Assembly: GCF_932294415.1 (NCBI RefSeq)
Contig: NC_065536.1
Coordinates: 6,827,474-6,891,473 of the forward strand
Origin: Quercus robur
Lineage: Eukaryota > Streptophyta > Magnoliopsida > Fagales > Fagaceae
Length of the DNA: 64,000 nt
Direction of reading: 5' to 3'
Made by a program: the position numbers and the translations under genes. Shown one piece after another: positions 20,314 through 32,211 of this stretch (position 1 is the stretch's first letter; every line of letters starts with the position of its first letter). Below the pieces are notes generated by a model. That model saw only the letters and a list, made by a program, of their open reading frames with translations. It had not been told where the DNA came from and made no database searches.

Positions 20314-22014
20314 AAATCTGTGACAAAACCACAACAAACAAATGAACATATGAAAGAAGTCATAAATCACTCAACTCATATTCACTTATTGAATACAATA
20401 AAATCTATTCTAACACAAACTCTTGAAAAACTTTGCAAGAAGAGAGTTTATGGCAAGTAGACTTTGACAACCTGTATTTCTGAAACACTTTAAACAAAAA
20501 TCATCAAGGCATCTTTGTGTGAAACAGAAATAATAGATTGCATACACGAATAAGAAGCATGTGTATGGAGATAGAAAAGAAACAACATTTGTAGAGGTAG
20601 GTGAAAAAGACATACATCATCATAAATATATCAAACATAAGCACAGTGTATGTTAATAATGGTCATAAGACCCAAGGTACAAGAAGAAGGAGGTAAGCAC
20701 TCCCCCTTACAAGGGCATGTATTTCTCCCCCTAACATGTAGAATCTTCAAAAAGAAACCACATATTCTCCACAATTTCTCCCCTTTTTTGTCATGATTGA
20801 CAAAGGGTACAAGAAGCTAGAAAGCTTCACCCGAGAAAAATAAAAATGATCAAGGATGATCAAGGGGGCACAAGAAATCCATATAAATGCATGAATGTAA
20901 TGAAACAAGATGCTATGGATGACAAGATAATAGAAGGATGCAAAACATGTGAAAAACAAATCTCTCAACAAGAAAAATGTTAAGCACATAGATCCCAAAA
21001 CACACACACACACACTAAACAAGTCTAACCAATTTTATATTTCAAAAACAAGTCAAGACAGTTTAGTAAGCATACATTAACACATGTAAATCTTGTGATG
21101 ACCCAAACACATTGTACTTGCACATGTATCAAGAGTAATAAAGAATATTGCATGTTGTGTATGAAAAATATCGCAAGTTTGCATAAGTGTATACATTTTA
21201 TGACGATTTGAAATATGAGAAAATCACTTTAACTCACACATAATCATAACTTTTTGATGGAGACTATCACCTTCGAGGTACATCCTATAACTCTCACATC
21301 ACCTAGAATACATGCTTGCAATCATTTTTGATCTTTTTGCTTTTTATTTTCTTTGCATATTATTCTTTTTAAGCATATCATGCATGAGCATATAAGTGAG
21401 AGAAAAGAGAATACCCAATGATGGTAAGCATTTGACATTCCGATTTTTCTATGCTAAAGCACACAAATGTCATTGACATTACACTTTTGCTATGCCGAAG
21501 CATACAGGTGTCATATTATGATTGGTGGGCAACAGTGGTGAGATGGTTATTTATGCCTTTCTCTTAGGATTTTTTAGTCCTATCCATCAAAAAGAGTGAT
21601 GCGAGTGTTAAGTACAAGAGATTACTTAATCTTACTCATCACAAAGCCACAAAACTTACTTGCTTAGTTGTGCATAAAGATACTCATCTAAGCTACAAGA
21701 GATACAAAGTTTAGAAAACTTTACTTCAATGGCCATCCAAGGTACACAAGTACCAATGTACACAAACACATTGTTTTTGTATTTTTTTTATTTTTCTCTT
21801 TTTATTTTGAAAAATAAACAAAATAAAGACTAAACAACCAAACAAAAATAGACAAACAACATGAAAGCATGAAAGAAATATGCATGTGAATGAAGGCATG
21901 ATAGAAAGGTGCAGATGCATGAAAGCATGATTCCAAAAGCAGATAAGAAATCAAGCAAAGAGAGTCCTACTTTAGGTAGAACGAATTAAAGCAGAGGACA
22001 AACAGAAAAGACAA
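20314..22014 (-). other. Noncoding internal region of element C after gag
   Basis: No pol domain or ORF2. T-rich on the coding strand, with GGGGAGAAAT purine stretches. The part nearest the LTR matches element I (1962-2420). Confidence 0.6.
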
Positions 22015-23811
22015 TTAAGTCTTAGGCTCCTTTCTCACCCACACAGCACGAGTCTTTGGTAGTGAAGATGAAAAGGCATGTGTCCTAGTATGTCTACTAA
22101 AGTACATAGAAGAATTAAGATTCTCCTGAAATTGAGTTAAAAAGCTCAAATTTTTTAATAACTCTCCAAACAAATGTGTAGGTCCTTGAGAGGAAACCTG
22201 TGACCATTTGGACAATTGCTTATGAGGATACAACTTAAAGCAATTAGGACAAATGTGTCCAGAAACACCACAATGGTGACAAACATGAGGTCTAAGAAAG
22301 GATTTAGAATTAGCCAGATCAGTTTTGGATTTCATACCATTATCACTTATCTCAGATTGTGGCACAAAAATAGTCCTTGACCCAGAAGCCATAGAAGAGG
22401 AGGGGCTGGAGGAAACAGTATATCTTAAGCTAGTCTTATCAGAACTAGGCTTTTGAGCACTCAATACCAAATCAAGCTTTGCACTAGACATCCTCTCTAT
22501 TTGAGTTCTAGCTTGACTAAGCTCAATCTCAAGATTCTTGACTTTCTCTTCTAATGAGGTGTTCTCCACAACAAGAGTCTCAACTAACCTTGTAGTCTCA
22601 TCTAGTTTGACTAACAGATCAGCTTTTTCAGTTTTTACGTCATTAAGCTCTTTTCTACAAAGATGAGAAGTCTTTTTAGATTTTATAAATTCAGTGCATA
22701 GCTTATCATAGGCTTCCTGAAGGGTCATCTTCTTGGATACTTCATCATCAGAAGAATCCTCACTGTCACTAGCACTCTCCACAATCACCTTATCGGTTGA
22801 GGTAGCAAAAGCCATAACGTGACTACATTCATCCACATACTCATCAGAAGAGTCATTCTCAGTATCACTCCAAGTAGCAACCGACCCTTTATCTTTTTAC
22901 TCGGTCTTTTCCTTCATAAGGTAGTTTGGGCACTCTATCCTCATATGACCAAAACCTTTGCACTCATGGCATTGAATAAGGGGTTTCTCATTCTTGCCCT
23001 TCCTAGAGGATTTAGATTTCCTAGGTGGTTTTCCCTTATCCTTTTTCCTGAACTGAAGAAGCTTGATAATCTCATCAGTTATGAAGGTTAGATCCTCATC
23101 CTCATCATCATCTTCATCTTCACTTTCATCTTCATCTTTAGAGTCCTCAATCTCTTCCTCTATACCCTTAAGAGCCAAGTTTTTACTCTTTCCACCTTTT
23201 CCCATTGAGCCTAATCCCATCTCATAGGTTTGAAGGTTCCCTACAAGCTTAATCAAAGGAATTTGATCAATGTACTTTGCTTCTTCAATGGTAGTGATCT
23301 TGGCATGGAATCTTTCAGGTAAGGACCTAAGGATTTTCCTAACAATTTTGGATTCTACAATACATTCTCCAAGGTTGAAGGCAGAATTCACAATATCCTT
23401 GAGTTTGGCATAGAACTCATCAAAGGTCTCATCCTCCTCCATCCTTATTTCTTTAAAACTACTAGTGAGTTGTTGAAGCTTCACAGTCCTTACTGCCTTG
23501 GTACCTTCAAAGGTGGTCTCAAGAATGGTCCATGCTTCCTTGGTAACTTCTGTGGATGATATTTTCTTGAATTCCTCATTGGTCACCCCACAAAACAAAG
23601 CATTCAAGGCTCTACTATTGAAATTTGCTGCTTTGATTGTTTCTTCATCCCAATCCATCGGTGCTTCCTTTGGCTTAATCCAGCCAACTTCAATAGCTTG
23701 CCATACCTGTTCACCTAAAGCTTGCAAAAAAACTTTCATATGAACTTTTCAATATGCATAATTAGTTCCATCAAATAAAGGAGGAATCAAAAGAGATTTT
23801 CCATGATCCAT
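22015..23811 (-). pseudogene. gag: Gag of element C, broken by two in-frame stops
   Basis: Starting at the ATG at 23811, one frame of 598 codons plus stop is interrupted by TGA (codon 21, 23751-23749, where family B has tryptophan) and TAA (codon 305, 22899-22897). It holds the UBN2-type Gag domain (NALFCGVTNEEFKKIS, IVRKILRSLPERF), a strongly acidic run, a first zinc knuckle (CHECKGFGHMRIEC), a coiled coil, a second knuckle (CHHCGVSGHICPNC) and the closing VWVRKEPKT. Unlike B and D it reads through the position of the conserved B/D stop. With two stops this copy should not make full Gag. Confidence 0.85.
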
Positions 23812-23864
23812 GACAATAGGGGGTCAAGGATCACACTCAGAAAATTAATCTAATCAGAGTGTAC

Positions 23865-23880
23865 CTGCTTTGATACCACT
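23865..23880 (-). promoter_or_regulatory. Primer-binding site of element C
   Basis: AGTGGTATCAAAGCAG on the minus strand next to the 5' LTR. It differs by one base (AAAG for AGAG) from the tRNA-Met site of the other elements. Confidence 0.8.
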
Positions 23881-25009
23881 TGTTGGGAAATTTAGACCCC
23901 GGTTGATAGAATTAACAAGTTTTAAACCCAAGTTGTTAATTAGATTTATTATGAATAAAACTTGTTAAAACAAACAAACATCAATATCATGTCAAAATCA
24001 TGTAGCGGAAAAAATAAATAAGATAAGATATGATGACCCAGGAAAACCAATGAAACAAACTAGTTTCACAGTAAAAAACTTGGGGGGAAACCTTCCCAAA
24101 ATGCAATCCACTATAGTAAAGAGAAGTTTCAGATCTAGTACAAAACCTTTGTCCTTAGACTCTACAATCCCTGTAAATGAACTCACAGCAGAAACCTTCT
24201 ACCGCTTCAGAACTTCTGAACTCTTCAATATATGAACGCCATCCTTTTTTATGCACGAATCCTAGTACGTGACTAACCAATTGCGTGGATCCCAATATGC
24301 GACTTAATCACCAACTAGAAGAAGATGCTGGTTGTAAAGTTCTTCACTTCATCAACAATGAAGATCAAGAAGCACTTGGTTACAAAACCCTAAGGCGCAA
24401 AAGACGCAGTAACTTCTTTCAGAGAGAATAAGGCATCGGTCACCTTCTGCATATGTTCTCCTTGTATTCTCTTATGTAACGGCCTCTAAAATAAGCATTA
24501 TATAGGTCTAGGGTTGTGAGAAAATAAACCCTACACAAATACAAAACCATGGGCCAAAAATCTGAATTCCCGTAACCTTGATCGATCAGGAGGTGTCGAG
24601 CTTTAAACTTCGATAGATACAGCTATCGAGAAGCTATCGAGGAGCTGTCGAGGAGACAGGAACTTTCTTGATCGATCCACCAGCTATCGAGAGGTGTCAA
24701 GATTGCGATAACAATCAACTGAAGAGCTCGATAGATAGCCTAGCTGTCGAAAGGTGTCGAGAAGCTGTCGAACTATCTGTCCGCAGGTGTCGAGCTATCT
24801 GTCCAGCTTTAGTGAACAGCTTTTCTTCACTTGTTTCTCAGTCCAATCTTCATGGCTTTAATACTAGACTTAAACAACATGTTTCTTGAAGTATTAAACA
24901 CATCTTAGATTTACCCAAATACAAGTAAAGTGCGTTTTGTCAAAGGATTAGCCAATTACATAAAGTAGTGACATATGTTCCTAACAAGTGAATCACATAT
25001 GTCCTAACA
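23881..25009 (-). repeat. 5' LTR of element C
   Basis: 1,129 bp, collinear with 19172-20299. Its GTCGAG-type motif array is at about 24583-24800. Confidence 0.85.
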
Positions 25010-25623
25010 ACCATAGTCATAAAGATTGTTAAGAATATGAATTATGTTTGAATATTTGAACTGTTTTAAGTCCTTGAAGCTGCTTATGTGTTTTTGGAAA
25101 CTATTGTAAATTATAGCTTTGATATATGGAAAACTGATTATTTTCTAATCCATCTATGATATATTTGTAAGATTAAAATATTCGATCTATGTACAACTTA
25201 TTATTTTACAAATCTATTTGCTGAATAGAACTTATTAAGACTTTGGTTACTTATTGAGTTGTCAACTCACCCCCCGTTTTCCCCTCCAATTTCAGATTGT
25301 AAAGAATAGCAAGTTTTGGGAGGTTTGTTGTTGTGTTGTGAGCATGAAAGAAGCTTAGTGATTTTGGGATTAGATGCTTTTGTAATAGTCTTATATCTTT
25401 TGGCCAATTGGCATTATGTACATGAGGTTTGGATTTTGTTCCTTTGGAATTATTGGAGATCTATTTATAAAGAAATTGTAGAGGTATTTTGGATTTATTT
25501 AATATAATTTTTGAGGATAAGTTTTAGTTGCTAAAAAGGCCTTGCACACTTGTAGGAGCTTACTTTATAAGCGTGCGGCCGTTGTCACATGCCTATCTTT
25601 ATAATTGGGTTCAAGGCGTGACA

Positions 25624-26110
25624 AAAATGGTTAATGGGTTTTTATGTATGCATGATGTAAATATGATTCCTTTGCTTTTATTTGAAAATTTTCATGGATT
25701 GTGAAATTTTTTTGAAATTAGGGTTCATGTGTTCTTGAGAAATTGGGGATTTGTTCAATTGGGTAAAATGAGATAAAATTGATCATTGTTGTTGATTGAT
25801 TGATTGTTTATAACATATTTCACACCTGTTGTGATGATCAATTGCTGAATTTGTGTGTTTTTGAAAAATTAGGATTTATGTTCTTCATAAATTGGGGATT
25901 CTTTATAAAACTTGATTTTCTAGGTCAATTTTTCAAAATTGTGAGTATTTGAACGGTTCTATGCATTAGTTCATGCATCATCTGAGTCTACACATCATGC
26001 ATCATGTAGATTTTTAAGATTACACATATATATTTTGTTTATCTCTCTAATGCAGTCTACTCTTGGTTTTTGTGCTTCTTTTATGTTTCCTCCCTCTTAA
26101 GATCTTATAA
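25624..26110 (+). other. Spacer of element F before its second gene
   Basis: T-rich sequence continuing element F after insert G. By analogy with element B this would be the intron in front of ORF2. A CTCTTAAG stretch near 26100 could be its acceptor. Confidence 0.4.
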
Positions 26111-26290
26111 ATGGCTCCTAAGAAAGCTAAAACCAATGTCAAAACTAAAGCCAAAAGAATAGCTGAATCTGCTTCTACCTTTGCTAGGGAGTTTGATCAA
26201 ATCAGGTTTCATACTCTTCCAAATGCTCAAAAGTTTGAAAATTCAGTCAAATATAGGTCTATCTCTACCTTTCAACAGCAACCATCATAA
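26111..26290 (+). pseudogene. Start of a second gene (ORF2) in element F, truncated
   Basis: The ATG is followed by a lysine-rich tail (MAPKKAKTNVKTKAKR) and a segment like REFDQIRFHTLPNAQKF, which resembles the beginning of plant transposon-type ORF2 proteins. The frame ends after 59 residues and the rest of the domain is missing. Too short for a firm call. Confidence 0.4.
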
Positions 26291-27131
26291 AAGGATTGAA
26301 AAAAAGAAAAAAAGAATTAAAAGTAAACTACAATGGTAGGTGTTTAGTTGAATGAATGAAACCCTAAAAAAAGGTGTGTATGCAACATGTATTCCTCCTC
26401 CTCCTCATTAACAAATGGATTTCTTTTATGTCCATGTCCAATTAATTACATGACCCAGCCAGCAACAAGAATTATTTTTAATAGTACTGAATAGACAATC
26501 ACTTTTAAGTGAATGCATTAACACCACTCACAATTTTACATGAAATTTATATCAATACCTATAAGCTCCTTCAGCTAAATCACCGAGCAAGTCCAATTGC
26601 TTCCACTTATAGTACTGAATAAAGTCTACAAAACTATATAGAAACACATAGAAGAACTTAATAGAATTTATAAGCCAACAAATAACCCAAAAAAAATAAG
26701 GGTTTCTAAACCTAAGTAAGTTAGGATTTCTAAGCCTAATGTGCTGCACCCAAATATACAAATTGAAATTGTATTCAATTTTTAATGAATATGCCATAGT
26801 TGTATTTAAGCTATGGCTCAAGCAATAAGAGTTAATAGCTTTAAATGAATTTTTCATAGTTGTATTTAGTTATAGCTCAAGCAATAAGAGGCAACAAATA
26901 TTACTCCATAAAAAACTAATCTCTTCTTGTCTAATAATTTTTAGGAGGGTTGTCGCCTTAAATTCAACTAAATTCTCTCAATTCCATCGGTCGCAGCACA
27001 TACCATGTTGGCATGAAAAGAAACAAAAAAACAATCCAACAAACAATAAAGGACTTTCACAGAACAGACATTAATTTTTTACCAAGCCTTTGATCTTTAT
27101 TGATTCCAATTTCATTAATTTAAACTAAAGT
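26291..27131. other. No gene seen
   Basis: AT-rich sequence between elements F and D. About 65 bp around 'TCATAGTTGTATTTA..CTCAAGCAATAAGAG' is present twice in tandem (about 26794-26832 and 26855-26890). Confidence 0.5.
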
Positions 27132-28202
27132 TGTAAAGTTGTAATTTACAACCATGTGTTTTGTTGGCTTTAATTATGTGCCAAATTTAATTGTAATTTT
27201 ATTCAATCTTTTATACCCTATATTTATTGTGGGATTTAATTGTAAGGAGTGTGTGATAGAGAGAGAGAGTGTGAAGACTCAAGCACTTGAAGACAGAAGA
27301 GTTTTCATGGGTAGCTCGCCACTAAGCATCCCGCAAAATGATGCATGTGCCCTGCACATGACTGGAATGCAAAGAGTCAGGATGGATGGCGATAGCTGTG
27401 TTTCGCAAGTAGCTCGCGGGTAAGGCCTTCCTGCGAAACACTCACGAAACATTCTGTTTTGCCAAACTATGCTATCTAATACACACTTTCTGTACCCACA
27501 CTATATATACCCATATTACCCACAATTGTTAAGGAGTGCTTCTAAGAGAAAACCTTAGCCATAAAACTTAAGAGTTAGAGATTGTTATACCCACAATCCT
27601 CTACACAATTGCTTGTGGATTTTCCTCAATTCCTACCTCTCCATTTCCATACCATTGAAAGGTTGATAGCCCAAACACTTACCACACCCTTTCAGAGTGT
27701 TTAGTGAGGTTTTGGTCCTGCTGGGAAGCATTCGAAGAAGCCAAGGATGGCAGATGCAACATGGAGCTTGTTGTGGGATCTAGAGAGCTAGACAAAACAC
27801 TATTCCAAGTAGCCTTGTTGGAGTAGGAGCTTGAAGGACTTAGGTACATCGGGTAGATTAGGTTTGGAAGGTCTCTTGCTAACTCATGTATCCCAATTGA
27901 TTGTCTAGTGGATCGATTACCACTTGAAGGGCGGTGGAGAGGTTTTACGCTGAGGATTTCCGTTTACTCTTCGAAAACAAATCGATGTGTTGTCTTTGTG
28001 TTTGCATCCTTCTTCCCTACTCTTTTACCTTTCATTTTACTACTATGCTATTATGAATATGGGTTAAAGTAGCTTGGTTGTTTATATGCTCGCATTTACT
28101 ATTTTCTGCACTTAGTAAAAGTTAGAGTAAAATCTATCGAGTCGTAATTTTAAGTTGGGGGTCTAAATAGCTCTTGTGTTTTTACACATTTTAGAGCTTT
28201 CA
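27132..28202 (+). repeat. 5' LTR of element D
   Basis: About 1,071 bp, starts TGTAAAGTTG and ends AGAGCTTTCA. It is collinear with the family B LTR but weakly conserved in U3; a TATATATA box lies near 27503. Confidence 0.75.
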
Positions 28203-28220
28203 ATTGGTATCAGAGCAGAT
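28203..28220 (+). promoter_or_regulatory. Primer-binding site of element D
   Basis: ATTGGTATCAGAGCAGAT directly after the LTR end. Confidence 0.8.
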
Positions 28221-28270
28221 ACACTTGTTTTGATTTTATAACCTGAGTGTGATCCTTGACCCCATTTGAG

Positions 28271-29443
28271 ATGGACCGATATCAATCTCTAAATGCTCCA
28301 CCATATTTTGATGGTAGCAACTATGCCTTTTGGAAAGTCAGGATGAGGGCATTTTTGTGTTCAATGGATGAAACCGTTTAGGATGCGGTGGATGTTGGAT
28401 GGACTAGGTCGGAGGCTGCCAAATCCATGTGGGATAAGGCAGCTCTTGTGGCATCTAATGCAAATATCAAAGCACTTAATGCTATTTTTTGTGGTGTATC
28501 TCCAGATGAGTTCCACAGGATATCTCATATTTCTATTGCCAAGGAGGCATGGCAGATATTGGAGACCACGTATGAAGGAACGAAGAAAGTGAAAGACACT
28601 AAGTTGTAAATGCTAACCACTCAGTTTGAGGAGCTGAAAATGAGTGAGGACGAGTCATTTGACTCTTTCTATAGCAAGCTGAATGAGGCGGTCATTGGCA
28701 AGTTCAACTTGTGTGAGAAAACGAAGGACCCAAAAATAGTAAGGAAAATCCTTCGATCATTTCCGGAGAGCTTCCATGCAAAAGTTACAGCAATTGAAGA
28801 AAGTAAAGATCTTGATAATATCAAGGTTCAAGAACTGATTGGCTCACTTCAAACATATGAGCTGTCATTGCCATCACAAAGGAAGAGCGAATCCCTTGCT
28901 CTTAAGACGATCAATATGAGTGTAGAAGCTCACGACTCATCGAATGAGGATCTTGTCGATAAAGATGTGGCATATCTTATGAAGAATTTCTGAAAGTTTT
29001 TGAAGTTCAAGAAAAATGGAAAGTTTACTGAGAAGGGAAAACTCCAAAATTTCGGAAATGAGAAAAAGGATTTCAAGAGGAAAGATGGAAAGGACTCTTA
29101 ATCCTCTCAAGGAATCACATGCTTCGAATGCAACGGACATGGACATATCAAGAAGGAGTGTCCCAATTATTTGAAAGCGAAGGGTAAGGTGTATGCCACT
29201 ACTCTTAGTGATTTCAATTCCTCTAATTCAGATTCAGATCAAAGCTGTGATGGAGAGGGAAACTTCTCTGCATTCATGACCATTGCTCATATGGAACCTT
29301 CGGATGATTTGAGTGCTCTAGTGGAAGAGCTTGGTGAGCACACTGAATTGGAGTCAATTGGGATAGTTGAGGAGTCTGATGATGAGGAAGATAAAGGAAC
29401 AGTGGGACTGCAAGAGACCTACATTTCCCTTCTTGAGAAGACC
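28271..29443 (+). pseudogene. gag: Gag of element D, with four in-frame stops and cut short
   Basis: The frame begins at the ATG at 28271 and aligns codon for codon with element B gag. Stops fall at 28379 (TAG, a tryptophan codon in B), 28607 (TAA), 28991 (TGA) and 29099-29101 (TAA, codon 277). Only the last is shared with B. After it come the first zinc knuckle (CFECNGHGHIKKEC) and the acidic region. The frame ends with a TGA formed at the junction with element E. Confidence 0.85.
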
Positions 29444-30531
29444 TGAAAGTTCAAATAGTGTATAAAACACCCTTGAACGTTTAGACCCCCAAATACAAAA
29501 TAACCAATTCAAGCTTCATGACAAACAACTAGTGTGCGGAAAATGAACACAAGCTATAAACAGAATTAGTAATCAATCTAAGCCAATTAAAATCACATCA
29601 CAGTAGATAATAAAAGGCAAAGATAAAGGGAAGGAAGATGCAAACACAAGGACAACACACGTTGTGTTATCGAAGAGGAAGCCGAAGCCCTCGGCGTAAA
29701 ACCTCTTCGCCGCCCTCCAAGCGATAAGTAATCCACTAGAAAATATAATCGGGATACATGAACAGCAATAGACCCTTCAAGCCTAATCTACCCAATGTAC
29801 CTAAACCCTCTAAGCTTCTTGCTCCAACGAGGTTGCGCCGAACCTATTTCTTTTCTAGCTTCTCGGATTTCGCTAATTGACCATAGCATCAACCAATGTA
29901 GATTGGTTCCTTCCTAACTGCTTTCCAGAACACCAAACAGCCTTCTCACAGTAATGGATATGGTGAGAAAAGGCTTTGGTAAAAAGACCTCTCAAGGGTT
30001 TAACAATGGAGAGGAAGAGAGTTGAGGAATTTGAAGAGTCTCTTATATGAAGATTGTGGATGAATTAATCTTGTATAACACTAGGGTTTCTCTCTCAAAA
30101 TTCTCTCTGGAAGCTTTCTTTCTTTTGTGGGTATAAGGGGTATTTATACTGGGTTGAGAATGGATTGTGAAGAGTTAGGTTTTTCAAAACAAGGCTGGCT
30201 CGTGGCTTTACTGAGTAACGAGATCCAACCCCGAGATAACAGAACGGCCAGTTGTGCTATTTTGTCCTGTAGTGCTCCAGCTAGCATAATGCTTCAACTT
30301 CTGGCATGCTTGGCACGTATGCTGCTTCTGGCGGCTTGAAGCCGCAAGTCACCCGTGAGATTAAGTTGCGAGTCTCTGTTTTCTTACACACTCTTGAGTA
30401 TTTTAACACTCTATCTCACTTACTACCCTTACAACAATCCCACCTAAATACAGGGTTACTAAATTCTGAAATACAAGCAAATTTGGCATGGAATAAAGCG
30501 AACAAGACGGTTAATTAAATTCAACCTTACA
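29444..30531 (-). repeat. 3' LTR of element E
   Basis: 1,088 bp, TGTAAGGTTG...ACTTTCA on the minus strand, collinear with the B LTR but with visible point changes and small gaps. Confidence 0.85.
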
Positions 30532-30545
30532 ATCTCTCCCTTTGG

Positions 30546-31131
30546 CTATTCCATGACAAAATCCTAAAACAGACTCTAGACTTAACATTGAGTTCAGAAC
30601 AGTTAAGCAAAACTCACTCACACCTAACTCTAGAAACTGTGAAGCTCTTGAATCATATGAACATGAAACTCCTGAAACACAATAATACACCATGATCATT
30701 GTATGCAGAAAAGCATGAAATGCATATGAAGCAAGCAATATGTGATCAAGCAAAGATGGAGTTAAGAAACAAACCATGGCTTAATCAACCAAGCAATCAC
30801 TACAAGGTAGTAACCACAATACTCATTCACACTTGGAATGAACACTTGAACAAACAAGCTAACAAGCTCAATGCAAGTCACTTGCATGCCCAACACTCAA
30901 CCAATGCACAATACACTAAGTATATGCATCTAGGAACAATCCTACAAGGGCATAAGAGTAATAGTACTTAACAAGAAAATGCATGACATTTAGTTAAAAG
31001 TATTGATTTAACAAAGTATAGAAGGCTGCATAAAGCATGGTACAGACCATAAAGCCTACAGATAAAGAACATAAACCCTAAAAGCTTACAAAAGCAACAT
31101 GGGTACAAACACATTATAAACTGAAAAACAT

Positions 31132-31173
<42 letters not shown>

Positions 31174-31424
31174 AAACCAAGTTTCAAAACCATCCAAGAG
31201 TTATGAGTTTTAACCAAACATAAACCATAACCAACAAAGTTTCAAAACCATAGAAACAACACTAATCCAAAACATAAACAGAATTAACAAGATAGACACT
31301 GTTTTGATTGCTCTTCCTCAAAATAGTACTCCCCCTCAAGAGCTGCTTCAAAAGAAAACTTCTCCCTCTTTTTGACCGGAATGGCCAAAGGGTCATTGCC
31401 CATGATGTGTGGTGAAGCTATCAA
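30546..31424 (-). other. 3' noncoding region of element E
   Basis: Minus-strand counterpart of 15610-16420 in element B. An AT dinucleotide run lies at 31137-31169. No gene seen. Confidence 0.6.
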
Positions 31425-31819
31425 ATTTTGCTAAGAGAACATCAAGCTGGTCCTGCATGGCTGCTATCTTCTCAGACTACTCAATCTGGACCTCTCTGAT
31501 TCCATCAAGTCTTTCCAAATTGACCTAAAATGCATCTGGAGGTGTATCTGAAGAAGTTGATGCTCTAGTCCTCTTGCCACTCCTTCCGGGGGTTAAAGTT
31601 GATGCCTGACCTACTGCCTCTGCCTCAGTCTCCATTGGGACACCCTCTCCTTCATCACCTTCATCTTCTTCACCTAGAAGATGAACACTTATCCTCTTGA
31701 AGGTTAGCTTGTTAATTACTAAAGATGTAGACATGGGACTGATGTCTCGAGGGATTGCAACACCCTTCTTTCTAAAAATCCTCATGAGCAGACTAGGGAA
31801 GATCAATTTAGGCCTAGAA
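31425..31819 (-). pseudogene. ORF2 remnant of element E (plant transposon protein, C-terminal part)
   Basis: Reads PKLIFPSLLMRIF..KGVAIP, matching the end of the domain in element B ORF2 (IPFCSLVMKLI..AGITPP). A Glu/Asp-rich linker, a basic GRSGKRTRAS stretch and a coiled-coil tail with in-frame stops follow. The N-terminal two-thirds is absent because the element is cut at 31819. Confidence 0.6.
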
Positions 31820-32127
31820 GTGGTCTTTTGGGAATTTCACCTTCTTTGAGGCTTGACACCCTTAGTCCCACATCGGTTGGAGAACCCTCCCACTCATGGT
31901 TTATAAGCTTCTAGAGCAACCATGAGTTGTGTACTCACATTAACATATGTTTGTTCTTTGGGTGCGAGTTGTGTACTCACATTAAAAGGGCACCACTACT
32001 ACACATGTAGTAGTGGTACACTCATGGTTGCTCCAGAAGCTTATAAACCATGAGTGGGAGGGTTCTCCAACCGATGTGGGACTAAGGGTGTCAAGCCTCA
32101 AAGAAGGTGAAAATCCCAAAAGACCAC
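31820..32127. repeat. Large palindrome: 108-bp inverted arms around a 92-bp loop
   Basis: Arm 31820-31927 is the reverse complement of 32020-32127 with two mismatches seen by eye. The arms contain TTAGTCCCACATCGGTT, a sequence common in plant repeat ends. The loop holds a perfect 12-bp-arm hairpin with a 2-base loop (31992-32017). GAGTTGTGTACTCACA occurs at about 31923 and 31968, and again at about 32195 outside the right arm. It looks like a head-to-head duplication of a small terminal-repeat element (TRIM- or MITE-like). The class is uncertain. Confidence 0.8.
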
Positions 32128-32211
32128 ACTCGGGGCCGAGGACAAAACCGTGAGGAACTGGCTCCCCAAAGCGGACAAAAACCGATTGGTGCGAGTTGTG
32201 TACTCACAGTA

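Larger units (their letters stand above)
19172..25009 (-). mobile_element. Element C: complete pol-less LTR retrotransposon
   Basis: 5,838 bp with LTRs at 19172-20299 (3') and 23881-25009 (5'), TGTTAGGA...CCCAACA ends, ACCAT duplication on both sides (19167-19171 and 25010-25014), primer site at 23865-23880 and polypurine tract at 20300-20313. It encodes only Gag, with two in-frame stops. The 1.7 kb between gag and the 3' LTR has no pol and no recognisable ORF2. The LTRs show more differences than those of B, so it is older. Confidence 0.88.
17763..25623 (+). mobile_element. Insert G: probable solo LTR of a Ty3/gypsy-like element, split by element C
   Basis: It starts TGTAATACCCGG and ends GGCGTGACA. 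Without element C it is about 2.0 kb (17763-19171 plus 25015-25623). It is flanked by GAAAT and AAAAT, a likely target duplication with one change. No internal domain, primer site or second LTR was recognised. It contains a long A-rich run (about 18373-18436) and short tandem copies of CTGATACCTAGCCAATG (about 18970 and 19008). Confidence 0.5.
5887..26290 (+). mobile_element. Element F: degenerate pol-less LTR element, split by B and by G (with C inside G)
   Basis: Once the nested inserts are removed, F reads: 3' part of an LTR (5887-6479), primer site (6480-6495), Gag remnant (6548-7493), a noncoding spacer ending in an array of TCGATCGA-type motifs (8925-9075), a leader (9076-9150 joined to 17543-17762), more spacer (25624-26110) and the start of a second gene at 26111. 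The 3' half and 3' LTR are missing. B entered at 9150/17538 and G at 17762/25624. The layout repeats that of element B with different sequence. Confidence 0.6.
27132..29443 (+). mobile_element. Element D: 5' half of an old B-family element, cut by element E
   Basis: LTR (27132-28202), primer site and a gag pseudogene. It breaks off at 29443 inside the coiled-coil part of gag, exactly where the LTR of element E begins. The missing 3' half was not found beyond E. D is clearly more diverged from B than A, E or K. Confidence 0.8.
29444..31819 (-). mobile_element. Element E: 3' half of a B-family element, inserted in element D
   Basis: Read on the minus strand: decayed ORF2 end (31819-31425), 3' noncoding region, polypurine tract, then the 3' LTR (30531-29444). 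The 5' half (5' LTR, gag) is missing: similarity stops at 31819, where the palindrome begins. No target duplication can be tested. Confidence 0.75.
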
